Both the position numbers and the translations under genes were made by a program. From Micromonospora acroterricola (GTDB lineage: Bacteria > Actinomycetota > Actinomycetes > Mycobacteriales > Micromonosporaceae), in the NCBI RefSeq assembly GCF_003172955.1, contig NZ_QGKR01000207.1, forward strand, positions 1 through 45,345: DNA of 45,345 nt. The letters are read 5' to 3'. The notes beneath the pieces are model-generated. The model had not been told where the DNA came from. It was given only the letters and a program-made list of their open reading frames with translations, and ran no database searches. Positions 10,311-19,086 of this stretch are shown in pieces; position 1 is the first letter of the stretch, and every line of letters begins with the position of its first letter.

Positions 10311-11893
10311 CGGCGCGCCCCGACGACCGGCAGGCGGACGGTGAACAGGCTGCCGCCGTCGTCCGAGCGGCCCACCTCGGAGCGACCCCCGTGCCGGTGG
10401 ACCACCTGCCCGATCAGTGCCAGGCCCAGGCCTCGGCCGGTGCTCTTGGTGGACCAGCCGCGCCGGAACGCGTCCTCCACCCGGTCCGGAGCCAGCCCCG
10501 GGCCGCTGTCGGCGACCCGGACCACCAGGTCGTCGTCGACCGCGCCGACGAAGACCCGCACCCGGCGGGGCGCCGGCGTACCGGCCACCGCTTCCAGGGC
10601 GTTGTCGATGAGGTTGCCGACCACGGTGAGCAGGTCGTTGGTCGGCAGCGGACTGTCGTCGAGGCGGCAGTCCGGCTCGATCACCAGGTCCACACCGCGC
10701 TCGCTGGCCTGCGCCGACTTGCCGAGCAGCAGCGCGGCCAGGGCCGGTTCGGTCACCGCGCCGACCACCCGGTCGGTCAGCTGCTGTGCGAGGGCCAGGT
10801 CCCGGGTGCCGAGCCGGACCGCCTCGTCGGGGCGGCCCAGCTCCACGAGCGTCAGCACGGTGTGCAGCCGGTTGGCCGACTCGTGGGTCTGCGCCTGCAA
10901 CGCCTCGGTCAGCGCGCGCACCGAGTCCAGTTCGCTGGCCAGGGTGCGCAGCTCGGTCTGGTCGCGCAGGGTCAGCACGGTGCCGAGCACGGCGCCCTCG
11001 AAGCGGGTGGTCCGCTGGTTGGCCACCAGCACCCGGTCACCGGCCAGGACGGGCTCGTCGAGGGCGTCCCGCCCGGAGCCGAGCAGGTCGGCCACCGCGG
11101 GCGGCAGGTCGATCCCGGCCACCGGCTGGTCGATCACGACTGCGTCCGCGTCGAGCCCCAGCAGTCGGCGCCCCTCGTCGTTGATCAGCGCCACCCGCCG
11201 GTCGGTGGTCAGCACCACGAGGCCCTCGCGCACCGAGTGCAGGACGGCGTCGTAGTACTCGTACATCCGGGTCATCTGTGCAGGCCCGAGGCCGTGCGTC
11301 TGGCGGCGCAACCGGCGGCTGAGCAGCCAGGAGCCGGTCGCGGCGAGGGCGAGCGCCGGTGCGGCGACGCCCAGCAGCACCGGCAACTGGCCGAGCAGCT
11401 TGCGGTTGATCGCCGAGGTGGTGATGCCCACGGACACCAGGCCGACGATCCGTCGCTGGTCGTCGTACACCGGAACGACCGCACGCACCGACTCGCCGAG
11501 CGTGCCGACGTTGGTGATGGTGAACGGGTGGCCGGCCAGGGCGGGGCCGATCTCCCCGACGAACGGCTGGCCGATCAGCTCCCGGGTCGGGTGCGAGAAC
11601 CGGGTGCGGTCGGGGGCCATCACGACCACGAAGTCGGTGCCCGTCGCGAGCCGGGTCGATTCGGCGTACGGCTGGAGGGTGCCGGCCGGGTCGGCGGTCG
11701 CGAGGGCCGCGCGGACGTCGGGGGAGCGGGCCACGGTCTGCGCGACCGCGAGCACCTCCTCCTGCGCGGCCTGCCGGGCGTCGCTGCGGGCCAGCCAGAC
11801 GGCGCCCGCCGCGCCGGCCAGCACGAGCAGCGTCACGACCACCGCCTGGAGGGCGAAGAGCTGCCCCGCGATGCTCCACTGGCGTCGGGCCAC
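10307..11893 (-). CDS. CitA/DcuS-type sensor histidine kinase
   Basis: About 528 residues from the GTG at 11893, chosen because GAGGAGG lies 8 nt upstream; GTGs at 11899 and 11902 and an ATG at 11968 are alternatives. Topology is TM1 (LFALQAVVVTLLVLAGAAGAV), an extracytoplasmic PAS/Cache sensor (RSPDVRAAL, GTDFVVVMAPDRTRFSHPT, the last typical of citrate/C4-dicarboxylate sensors), TM2 (LLGVAAPALALAATGSWLL), a cytoplasmic PAS, then a kinase core. The H-box is QTHESANRLHTVLTLVELG, with N-box NLIDNALEAV, G1 VADSGPGLA and G2 GRGLGLALIG. Neighbours (response regulator, DctA) support sensing of C4-dicarboxylates or citrate. Confidence 0.93.
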   Translation of the reverse strand: MARRQWSIAGQLFALQAVVVTLLVLAGAAGAVWLARSDARQAAQEEVLAVAQTVARSPDVRAALATADPAGTLQPYAESTRLATGTDFVVVMAPDRTRFSHPTRELIGQPFVGEIGPALAGHPFTITNVGTLGESVRAVVPVYDDQRRIVGLVSVGITTSAINRKLLGQLPVLLGVAAPALALAATGSWLLSRRLRRQTHGLGPAQMTRMYEYYDAVLHSVREGLVVLTTDRRVALINDEGRRLLGLDADAVVIDQPVAGIDLPPAVADLLGSGRDALDEPVLAGDRVLVANQRTTRFEGAVLGTVLTLRDQTELRTLASELDSVRALTEALQAQTHESANRLHTVLTLVELGRPDEAVRLGTRDLALAQQLTDRVVGAVTEPALAALLLGKSAQASERGVDLVIEPDCRLDDSPLPTNDLLTVVGNLIDNALEAVAGTPAPRRVRVFVGAVDDDLVVRVADSGPGLAPDRVEDAFRRGWSTKSTGRGLGLALIGQVVHRHGGRSEVGRSDDGGSLFTVRLPVVGARR

Positions 11894-11993
11894 CTCCACC
11901 ACCTCCTCGTCGCGCCGCTGTCGTTGGTGCCTCCGCGGTGAACAGAATGACCGCAAGGCTGTCAACACGTGAGACGCGCTTCACATTGTCGAC

Positions 11994-13382
11994 ATGGACA
12001 CCGCATCCACCACCACACCGGCACCGCCGGCCCGTCGGGACCGTACCCGTTTCCTCTACCTGGCCGTCATCGTCGCCGTGCTCGCCGGCATCGTGGTCGG
12101 CCTGGTCGCCCCTGATTTCGGCAAGGAACTCAAGCCGATCGGCACCGGCTTCGTCAACCTGATCAAGATGATGATCAGCCCGGTCATCTTCTGCACCATC
12201 GTGCTGGGCGTCGGCTCCGTCCGGCAGGCGGCGAAGGTCGGCAAGGTCGGCGGCCTCGCCCTCGGCTACTTCCTGACCATGTCGACCGTCGCGCTCGCCA
12301 TCGGCCTGGTGGTCGGCAACATCATCCAGCCCGGCTCCGGGCTGGACCTGGGTCAGGACCTCGCAGGCGCGGGCAAGGCCGCCGCCGGCGACGAGGCCGG
12401 CGGGACGGCCGAGTTCCTGCTCGGGATCATCCCGACCACATTGTTCTCCGCGCTCACCGAGGGTGAGGTGCTCCAGACGCTGCTGGTGGCCCTGCTGGTC
12501 GGCTTCGCCGTCCAGGCCATGGGCCGGCGCGGTGAGCCCGTGCTGAGCGCCATCGCCGTCATCCAGCGGGTGGTCTTCAAGGTGCTCGCCATGATCATGT
12601 GGCTGGCGCCGATCGGTGCTTTCGGTGCCATGGCCGCGGTGGTCGGCGCGACCGGCGTGGACGCGCTCAAGAGCCTCGCGCAGATCATGGTCGGCTTCTA
12701 CGCCACCTGCCTGATCTTCGTGCTGGTGATCCTCGGCGCGCTGCTCTGGTTCATCGCCCGGATCTCGATCTTCTCGCTGCTGCGCTACCTCGGTCGGGAG
12801 TTCCTGCTGATCCTGTCGACCTCGTCGTCGGAGTCGGCGCTGCCGCGGCTGATCGCCAAGATGGAGCACTTCGGGGTGAGTAAGCCGGTCGTGGGCATCA
12901 CGGTGCCGACGGGGTACTCGTTCAACCTCGACGGCACGGCCATCTACCTGACGATGGCGTCGCTGTTCATCGCGGACGCGCTGGGCAAGCCGCTGTCGAT
13001 CGGCGAGCAGGTGTCGCTGCTGCTCTTCATGATCATCGCGTCGAAGGGTGCTGCGGGGGTTACCGGCGCTGGGCTGGCGACGCTGGCTGGTGGGCTTCAG
13101 TCGCACCGACCGGATCTCGTCGACGGGGTTGGGCTGATCGTGGGCATCGACCGGTTCATGTCGGAGGCTCGGGCCTTGACGAACTTCGCCGGCAACGCCG
13201 TGGCGACGGTGCTGGTGGGGACGTGGACGGGGGAGTTCGATCGGGATCGGGCGGTTGGGGTACTCCGCGGCGACGACCCGTTCGACGAGGCGACGATGCT
13301 CGACGAGCACGACGACGAGGACGAGTCGGCGTCGCGGCGGTCCGCCGACGAGCCGGCAGCGCCGGCCGGCGTACCGGCCTGA
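11994..13382 (+). CDS. dctA: Dicarboxylate:cation symporter (DctA/DAACS family)
   Basis: 462 residues, normal for the family. It has about eight TM segments and two re-entrant loops. The signatures are all present: serine-rich HP1 loop LSTSSSESALPRLIAKME, TM7 motif GYSFNLDGTAIYLTMASLF and HP2 KGAAGVTGAGLATLAGGL. In this family they form the substrate and cation sites for uptake of succinate, fumarate, malate or aspartate. The C-terminal tail is acidic (EHDDEDES). The gene is divergent from the CitA/CitB-type pair across about 100 bp, which should contain both promoters, and is followed by a strong hairpin terminator. Confidence 0.94.
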   Translation: MDTASTTTPAPPARRDRTRFLYLAVIVAVLAGIVVGLVAPDFGKELKPIGTGFVNLIKMMISPVIFCTIVLGVGSVRQAAKVGKVGGLALGYFLTMSTVALAIGLVVGNIIQPGSGLDLGQDLAGAGKAAAGDEAGGTAEFLLGIIPTTLFSALTEGEVLQTLLVALLVGFAVQAMGRRGEPVLSAIAVIQRVVFKVLAMIMWLAPIGAFGAMAAVVGATGVDALKSLAQIMVGFYATCLIFVLVILGALLWFIARISIFSLLRYLGREFLLILSTSSSESALPRLIAKMEHFGVSKPVVGITVPTGYSFNLDGTAIYLTMASLFIADALGKPLSIGEQVSLLLFMIIASKGAAGVTGAGLATLAGGLQSHRPDLVDGVGLIVGIDRFMSEARALTNFAGNAVATVLVGTWTGEFDRDRAVGVLRGDDPFDEATMLDEHDDEDESASRRSADEPAAPAGVPA

Positions 13383-13403
13383 CCTCGCGGTCAGGAATCA
13401 CCG

Positions 13404-13436
13404 GGGGTTCCCGCCGGCCGCGTCGGCGGGAACCCC
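13404..13436 (+). terminator. Hairpin terminator after dctA
   Basis: GGGGTTCCCGCCG pairs perfectly with CGGCGGGAACCCC (13-bp stem, 7-nt loop), starting 22 bp after the dctA stop. There is no T-run, as is common in high-GC actinobacteria. Confidence 0.8.
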
Positions 13437-13597
13437 GTCCGCACCGAAGAGGTTCAGCGCAGGCACACACCCGCTACCCGGCTCGGTGCATCAACCTGCG
13501 GGAGGCCGTCTACGACGCCTCGTTGCAAGACGGCTCGTCACTCGCCAGTCCGCTGGGCGGCCGACCGAGTTCGGCGCGGTACGTCGATACTGAGCCG

Positions 13598-14164
13598 ATG
13601 ACGGACGAGCAGCCGACGGAGCTGACCCGGTGGACCATCCACGGTGAGCGGGTCGTCGACGACACTCGACGTGCGCGGCTGAGCATCGCTGACGTGGAGT
13701 TGCCCGACGGGGTGCGGTTCGAGCAGTACGTGATCCGAGCACCCCGATCGGCCATGGTCGCGGTCCTCGACGAGCGGGAGCGGCTGCTGCTGATGAGGCG
13801 GCACCGTTTCGTGTTCGACCGGTGGGTGTGGGAGCTGCCCGGCGGTTACGTCGACGGTCACGAGCTGCCCGAGGTGTGCGCCGTACGCGAGGTGGAGGAG
13901 GAGACCGGCTGGCGTCCGCACCAGGTAGAGCCGCTGCTGTCGTTCCAGCCATGGGTAGGCACCGCGGACGCCGAGAACCTGCTCTTCCTTTCCCGGGCGG
14001 CGGAGCACACGGATGGTCCGGTTGATGTGAACGAGGCCGAGCGGGTCGCCTGGATCCCACTGGCCGAGGCGCGCGAACTCGTGGCGAGTGGCGAGATCGT
14101 CGGAGCCGGCACGGTGATTGCGGTGCTGGAGTTGGTCGCCCGACAGGCGCGCGGGGAGTTGTAG
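13598..14164 (+). CDS. NUDIX hydrolase (ADP-ribose pyrophosphatase-like)
   Basis: 188 residues from the ATG at 13598; the frame is open further upstream, but the conserved part begins here. The complete NUDIX box (GX5EX7REUXEEXGU) is seen as GYVDGHE, then LPEVCAV, then REVEEETGW. The N-terminal strand region (VELPDGVRFEQYVIRAPRSAMVAVLD) and the VWELPGGYVDG context match ADP-ribose or nucleoside-diphosphate-sugar pyrophosphatases (NudF-like), which hydrolyse ADP-ribose to AMP and ribose 5-phosphate. It is the first gene after the core block and lies about 2 kb before a TIR-domain cassette. TIR enzymes can release ADP-ribose from NAD+, but nothing in the sequence ties the two functionally. Confidence 0.88.
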   Translation: MTDEQPTELTRWTIHGERVVDDTRRARLSIADVELPDGVRFEQYVIRAPRSAMVAVLDERERLLLMRRHRFVFDRWVWELPGGYVDGHELPEVCAVREVEEETGWRPHQVEPLLSFQPWVGTADAENLLFLSRAAEHTDGPVDVNEAERVAWIPLAEARELVASGEIVGAGTVIAVLELVARQARGEL

Positions 14165-14198
14165 GCATCAGCGCCGGGCGCCGAGGACCGCATCGAGC

Positions 14199-14486
14199 GT
14201 GGCCGTCAAGGAACTGGTGACACCGTCCGGCCTGCATAACGACGAGCGCCGGGAGATGCGCGAACGGTCCGTGCGCGAGGCGCCGGCCGTTGCCCGCCTG
14301 CTACATGTCTACGTGGTACGCGTCTTCGACGTGCTGCACTCGGGCGACGCCCCCTGGATCGTGATCGAGCTTGTCCCGTCCCGTTCCCTGCATGAGGTGC
14401 TCGAAGCAGAGGGTCCGATGCCGGTGGCCCGCGCCGCGCGGATCGGGCTTGGCGCGCTCCTCAACCCGGGTACGGCCAGAGCATGA
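14199..14486 (+). pseudogene. Remnant of a Ser/Thr protein kinase (N-lobe fragment)
   Basis: From a GTG at 14199 the frame reads VAVKEL (the Lys-bearing strand), then NDERREMRERSVREAPAVARLLHVYVVRVFDVLHSGDAPWIVIELVPSRSLHEVLEAEGPMPVARAARIGLGALL in consecutive segments. This is the pattern of an actinobacterial Hanks-type kinase from the VAIK lysine through helix C and the hinge. The Gly-rich loop, the HRD catalytic loop, DFG and everything after are missing: the frame ends at 14486. It cannot be an active kinase. It marks the left edge of the accessory island and suggests past insertion or deletion events. Confidence 0.8.
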
Positions 14487-14670
14487 CATCGCGACGCTGC
14501 TTTGGAGCTGGCGCGGGTGATCGTCGCTCCGCCGCCACCTCGCCCAACAGGCATGGTCACGAATAGCTCGTCGCTCCATCTCCCCGAAATCACTAGTCCT
14601 GAACGTTGCCTGTGGCGGTTATGGTTGTCCGAATCCATCCGTATAGGGCGACGGAAACGCGGTAGGTGTC

Positions 14671-15966
14671 ATGGTCAGAGATCCTGAACCTTCGGTAACT
14701 TTTGGGGAGGAGCTTCGTCGTCGGCGGATGGCTGCGGGACTTTCGTTGACCGACCTGGCCAGGCGAACCAACTTCAGTAAGGGGCATCTGTCAAAGGTCG
14801 AGTCCGGAGCGAAGCACGCAAGTTCTGACCTTGCACGCCTTTGTGATCAAGCACTCCAGGCCGAGGGTGCGCTGAGCCGGCGAGTTATCGCAGCTGCTGC
14901 CAAGTCACTGCCGGACACCGCGGAGCCGAGCGAGGTGTGGACGATGCAGTTGGATCCAGGTGGCGGCACCACCTTCAGCGCCTTTGATCGGCGAACCGCC
15001 ATGACGAGCGTGGGCGTCGGCATGATGAGCTGGGTGCTCCCCGAGCGCTCCAAGTCGCACGGATCCGTGGAAACGGTGTTGCCCGCCTTCCGCTCGTGGC
15101 TCGACGATTTTCGCCGGCTGGGGCAGTGCGTGGATCCTTCCATGATCATTCAGATGAGTGTCGTGGCCACCAACACACTGCGCGCGCTGATCAGCGATTC
15201 TCCCGGTTCTCCCGAGCGCTCCGCCGCGCTTCGCCTGGCTTCCCGTTTCGCCGAGTACACCGGCTGGATGGCACAGGAGAAGGGTGATGACGACGCATCG
15301 GCCTGGTGGACCAACCGGGCGGTGGAGATGGCAGCGTCAGGTGGGGACAAGGATTTGGCGGCATATGCCCTGCTGCGTCGGGCGGACCTGACGCTGTACC
15401 GGGACGACTGGGTAGCTACCCTGTCGCTCGCCCAGGACGCGCAGGCCAGGTCTGGGCTGGCCCGGGTCCGGGCGCATGCCGCCCAGCGCGAGGCGCAGGC
15501 ACACGCACTGGCTGGAGACGAACGGGCCAGCCGGCGATGTCTCGACCGTTCAGCCACGTTGATGGCGCAGTCGGTGACAGAGGATGTGGATGGGCCGGTG
15601 CTCGGGAGCACGACGATGACCGACCCCGTTGCGTTCGCTACGGGTTGGTGCCTGTTCGACCTGGGCCATCCACGCGACGCAGCCGAGATCCTCTCCGCCG
15701 AGCTAACCAGGTTGCCGGCGTCGGCGATGCGCACCCGAGCCCGCTATGGGGCGCGCCTGGCACTGGCACACGCCCAAGCCGGCGACATTGACCAGGCCTG
15801 TGCGGTGGCTGATCCCGTGGTGTCGGATATGCGTCTGCTCGACTCGGCCACGGTGCGGTACGACCTGCGTCATCTCAGTCGAATCCTACGGCGTTGGCGC
15901 AGTCAGCCGGCCGTCCGTGAATTGATGCCATCGCTCGCACGGGCGCTTCAGGTAGTGAGGCATTGA
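14671..15966 (+). CDS. XRE-family helix-turn-helix regulator with TPR-like C-terminus
   Basis: 431 residues. An XRE/Cro-type HTH lies at about residues 11-65 (FGEELRRRRMAAGLSLTDLA, then RTNFSKGHLSKVESG and LARLCDQAL). The remaining 350 residues are almost all helical and Ala/Arg/Leu-rich with tetratricopeptide-like pairs (for example YALLRRADLTLYRDDWVATL and AHALAGDERASRRCLDRSA). This is a common actinobacterial regulator layout whose ligands are mostly unknown. The ATG at 14671 has a weak AGGTG before it. It is followed by a hairpin with a T-rich tail at 16043, so it appears to be its own transcription unit. It precedes the TIR cassette in the same direction and is a candidate regulator of it. 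Confidence 0.85.
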   Translation: MVRDPEPSVTFGEELRRRRMAAGLSLTDLARRTNFSKGHLSKVESGAKHASSDLARLCDQALQAEGALSRRVIAAAAKSLPDTAEPSEVWTMQLDPGGGTTFSAFDRRTAMTSVGVGMMSWVLPERSKSHGSVETVLPAFRSWLDDFRRLGQCVDPSMIIQMSVVATNTLRALISDSPGSPERSAALRLASRFAEYTGWMAQEKGDDDASAWWTNRAVEMAASGGDKDLAAYALLRRADLTLYRDDWVATLSLAQDAQARSGLARVRAHAAQREAQAHALAGDERASRRCLDRSATLMAQSVTEDVDGPVLGSTTMTDPVAFATGWCLFDLGHPRDAAEILSAELTRLPASAMRTRARYGARLALAHAQAGDIDQACAVADPVVSDMRLLDSATVRYDLRHLSRILRRWRSQPAVRELMPSLARALQVVRH

Positions 15967-16042
15967 CGCTGCCGCCAGGTGATCGGCCTTAATCGCCGAT
16001 TGTGCCTGTCAAGGCGGCCCATTCCTCCGCCCACCCGTGTGC

Positions 16043-16072
16043 TGTTGCCGGCCCGGTCGGCCGAGGGCAACA
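16043..16072 (+). terminator. Hairpin with T-tail after the XRE gene
   Basis: TGTTGCC (16043-16049) pairs with GGCAACA (16066-16072), with an inner GGCC/GGCC pairing, and is followed by CGTTGCTTTT. It looks like an intrinsic terminator separating the XRE gene from the TIR cassette. The rest of 15967-16238 shows no gene; the cassette promoter should lie in 16080-16238, but I cannot point to convincing -35/-10 boxes. Confidence 0.55.
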
Positions 16073-16238
16073 CGTTGCTTTTCGCCGATGCTGGATGACA
16101 GCCTGGCGGGAAAGCCGGGGATCGAACGGTAGTGGCAGCTTCGCTGCTGGCCGTATCAGAGTCGACTCTCTTCAGGGCACGAAAGCATGGCTTCCCGCCG
16201 ATCGACGTAGCCTGCGAGCACTCGCGGAAGGTCCGCCA

Positions 16239-16850
16239 ATGAGTGGAATTTTTATCAACTACCGGGTTGACGACGACGCCTCTGCCGCCGCACTTGTGGA
16301 CGAGAGGCTTCGTCAGGAGTTCGGTGACGGCAACGTCTTCCGGGACAGCCGGTCGCTGGTCTCGGGCCTGGACTTCGATCCCGAGTTGTGGCGTCGATTG
16401 AAGATGAGCACCGTGTTGCTCGCGCTGATCGGGCCGCGTTGGCTGACGTTGAGCGACGACACCGGCCAGCGTCGGTTGGACCATCCGCGCGACTACGTTC
16501 GGCGGGAGATCCGGTATGCGTTGAAGCGAGACATGGTGGTGATCCCGCTGTTGCTCAACGACACGTCCATCCCGCGCGCGATGGAACTCCCATCTGACAT
16601 TCGGCAGTTCAGCCGGCGGCAGTTCATGGAGCTGCGGGTCCGGAGCGTCACAGTGGATCTGAATGCCCTCGTCGCACAACTGGCGTTGGAGGTTCCCCGT
16701 CTTGCTGCAGTCCCGCAGGACGCAGCGAAGCCTCGGTGGTACGAGCATCCACCGGTCGGTGGCATCGATGCGCGACACACGGCGGTGTATTTGCACGGGG
16801 ACGGCCACGACATCAGCGGCACCATCATCGGCGGGGACAATCGTGCCTGA
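16239..16850 (+). CDS. TIR-domain protein with C-terminal shared motif (probable effector)
   Basis: 203 residues from the ATG at 16239. The TIR fold is clear: strand A IFINYRVDDD (4-13), helix A ALVDERLRQEFG, strand B NVFRDSRSLVSGLDFD, strand C TVLLALIGPRWLTL, then the insertion DTGQRRLDHPRDYVRREI and strand D MVVIPLLLND. Acidic residues after the SGLDF motif (Asp47, Glu49) sit about where NADase TIRs have the catalytic glutamate; I cannot confirm which aligns. The C-terminal 25 residues are a separate Gly/Asp-rich motif, AVYLHGDGHDISGTIIGGD (182-200), repeated in the next protein. TIR domains of bacterial immune systems cleave NAD+ or make signalling cyclic ADP-ribose; that role is inferred here. 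Its end overlaps the next gene by 8 nt. No TM helix or signal peptide is visible. Confidence 0.9.
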   Translation: MSGIFINYRVDDDASAAALVDERLRQEFGDGNVFRDSRSLVSGLDFDPELWRRLKMSTVLLALIGPRWLTLSDDTGQRRLDHPRDYVRREIRYALKRDMVVIPLLLNDTSIPRAMELPSDIRQFSRRQFMELRVRSVTVDLNALVAQLALEVPRLAAVPQDAAKPRWYEHPPVGGIDARHTAVYLHGDGHDISGTIIGGDNRA

Positions 16851-19086
16851 GACGAGAGACGGCTCCGAGGCGGACAGCCTCAGTGGCCATCACGACGCTG
16901 AGGTGAAATCAGCGCCGGAGGTGCCGGTCGCCGACGGTGCGGAAGATCTGGCCGCAACCCTGTCCGGAGCGCGGGCCGGCAAAGAGTCGCGCTCCGCCGC
17001 CGATGACGTCGAGGGGGACGGCAGAGCGGGCGATGAGGACCGTACTCGCCGTCAGGAGGAGTTCCGGGCGACGCGGGCCGACGGCCTAGGCTCATTCGGG
17101 CTCCGGTCTAGTGCGGTTTTCATCACGGGAGATGGACACAGCTTCAGCGGCCAGATCAGCGGCGGCGACAGCGTCAAAGGCGGCGATGGCAGTGGCCTGG
17201 TGTTCACGACGGTGTCCCGTCGCACCGTAGCCGAGGTCGTGAGGGTGTACGTCTGTCCCGATGGCTATGGCGAAATCCAGCGCGCCGGTGACAAGGCATC
17301 CCTCATGCTGCTGCGCGTGTCACCCCGCTGGGGTGGAACCAGCACGGCAATACGGTTGCTCGCCGACCTCCGGCAGGTGCACGAGCTGCGGTTCAGCGGC
17401 GACCTGGCGGCGGTGCCGGTCGAGTCGCTGCCGGAAGGATGCGGCTTCATCCTGGACCGGATCACCATCCGCCAGCTCGCCACCCTGCGCGCACGAGATC
17501 TTCCCGCGCTGGAGGACCGGTTCCAGAAGCGGCACAGCAAACTCGTCGTCATCCTCGACGCTGATGCCCGTACCCAGGATCATGGGGTGGAGCGCGCCGT
17601 TCAGCGGATCACCTGTCCTCCGCCAGCCGACCAGGTGCTGGCCAGCCATCTGACCGACTTGCTCGGCTCCAGCTCTGAGGCCGCAACGCTGTTGACGGAG
17701 CACGGGCTCGGCAACCAGTTGGCCACGGTGGAACCCGGCTCGTTCGACGCGTCGCAGCTGGTCGAGCTGGCCCGCGACCTGGCGGAGGCCGCGGGCGGCC
17801 GGGGCACGTTCGAGGAAGCCCTAATCCGCTTTCAGGACCGTGCCCAGCGTGACGTCGAAGATTGGTACGACGGCATCGACGGCCCCGACCAGCGGTCGAT
17901 CGTCGTGGCGTTGTCCGTCCTGGATTCCATGACATACGACGCGGTGACGCGTGCGGCAGCCCGCTTGGAACAGGCTTGGCGCGATGATGATGCGGGCGGT
18001 GGTCCTGTGTCAGGACGGGCGCGCCGACCCCGAAGGGCGCGGCTGCAGGCGGCTCGGGCGCGGATCACCAACGAAGCCCGGAACACCAGGTATGGGCGTG
18101 CCGAGCTGGAAATTGCCTCCTTTCTCGACGGCAGCTATCCCGAACGGCTGTTACGCCACATCTGGCATGAGCATGATTACGACCGCGACCTGGTGCTGGC
18201 CTGGTTGAACGGGCTGGCCTCGGACGTCGAGGGCCGGGTGAGGATCAGGTCGGCGATGGCCATCGGCTACCTCAGTCAGTTCGCCTTCGACACCATTCGC
18301 CGCGACATCATCACCCCTTGGGCGCGCAGCGGGGACGGCGACGAACGAGAGCGGGCTGTGGCTGCTCTGTCACTGCCGGCTCGTCACCCGGACACGGCAG
18401 GCCGGGTCATCCGCATGGTCCTGGAGTGGTGTGAGCGGAACGGCCCCCTGCGCCGTACGGCAGCGCGGGCCCTGGGCTCCAGCGTCGGCGCCGTGCTTGC
18501 CACCGGTCCAGACAATCGGCTGAGCGAGCTGGCTGAGAAGCCCGACGCCGTGCTCCACGTCTGCATCGGCGACAGCCTGGCCGAACTGATGACCGACGCC
18601 GACGGCGATCGGCAGATCGAGCTGTTGCGGCTGCTGGACAACTGGTCGGCTGAGCGGGCGGCGGGGCGTCAGGCAGCGGGTGTGACGGCCTTTCTGGAAG
18701 TAGCTGCCACTCTCTGGCGAGTCGAGAGAACTCCCGACGGTGACACGCACTGGCCTTCCCTGCTCTGGATGGCGACCGAGGGCGCGGCGGACCCAGCTAT
18801 CGCTCCGGCACGACCGATCATCGCCCGACTGTGGAGCCGTGCGCTGATCGCGCCGGGAAGTGACCAGGCCGTTCACCGGGTCTTCCGCCGCTGGGCGCTG
18901 AGCGCCGAACGATCGCCGCAGCTGCAGCCGCACCTCGTCCGTCTGTTGCTGGAAGCGGCAATGACGAAGCGACAGGCGGGATTGCTCGCGGCCCACGCCC
19001 GACGATTGCGCGACCCCGAACCGCTGGCGCCGGATCTGGCCGCCAGATTGTTGCATGTGCTGAGTCAAAGGAGTCACGGGTGGTGA
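16843..19086 (+). CDS. Degenerate STAND-like protein with HEAT-like C-terminus and N-terminal shared motif
   Basis: 747 residues from the GTG at 16843, which overlaps the TIR stop; the longer open frame upstream lies within the TIR gene. Residues 1-88 are acidic and apparently disordered. Residues 91-109 carry AVFITGDGHSFSGQISGGD, matching the TIR C-terminus, followed by another GGD. Residues about 120-330 resemble a P-loop NTPase whose Walker A is degraded: RVSPRWGGTSTAIRLL (158 onward) has no GK[ST] lysine, while KLVVILDADA resembles Walker B. From about 430 on it is all-helical with HEAT-like pairs (RIRSAMAIGYLSQFAFDTI, RERAVAALSLPARHPDTA, LRRTAARALGSSVG). This is the plan of an inactive-STAND/NLR-like sensor: effector-recruiting motif, NTPase-like centre, solenoid sensor. 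Leu437 is encoded by the rare TTA codon (18151). I do not recognise a named family. Confidence 0.75.
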   Translation: MPETRDGSEADSLSGHHDAEVKSAPEVPVADGAEDLAATLSGARAGKESRSAADDVEGDGRAGDEDRTRRQEEFRATRADGLGSFGLRSSAVFITGDGHSFSGQISGGDSVKGGDGSGLVFTTVSRRTVAEVVRVYVCPDGYGEIQRAGDKASLMLLRVSPRWGGTSTAIRLLADLRQVHELRFSGDLAAVPVESLPEGCGFILDRITIRQLATLRARDLPALEDRFQKRHSKLVVILDADARTQDHGVERAVQRITCPPPADQVLASHLTDLLGSSSEAATLLTEHGLGNQLATVEPGSFDASQLVELARDLAEAAGGRGTFEEALIRFQDRAQRDVEDWYDGIDGPDQRSIVVALSVLDSMTYDAVTRAAARLEQAWRDDDAGGGPVSGRARRPRRARLQAARARITNEARNTRYGRAELEIASFLDGSYPERLLRHIWHEHDYDRDLVLAWLNGLASDVEGRVRIRSAMAIGYLSQFAFDTIRRDIITPWARSGDGDERERAVAALSLPARHPDTAGRVIRMVLEWCERNGPLRRTAARALGSSVGAVLATGPDNRLSELAEKPDAVLHVCIGDSLAELMTDADGDRQIELLRLLDNWSAERAAGRQAAGVTAFLEVAATLWRVERTPDGDTHWPSLLWMATEGAADPAIAPARPIIARLWSRALIAPGSDQAVHRVFRRWALSAERSPQLQPHLVRLLLEAAMTKRQAGLLAAHARRLRDPEPLAPDLAARLLHVLSQRSHGW

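Noticed and set aside
11037..13310. 757-codon minus-strand frame across the kinase start and dctA
   Set aside because: It combines the shadow of dctA with an out-of-frame reading of the kinase gene.
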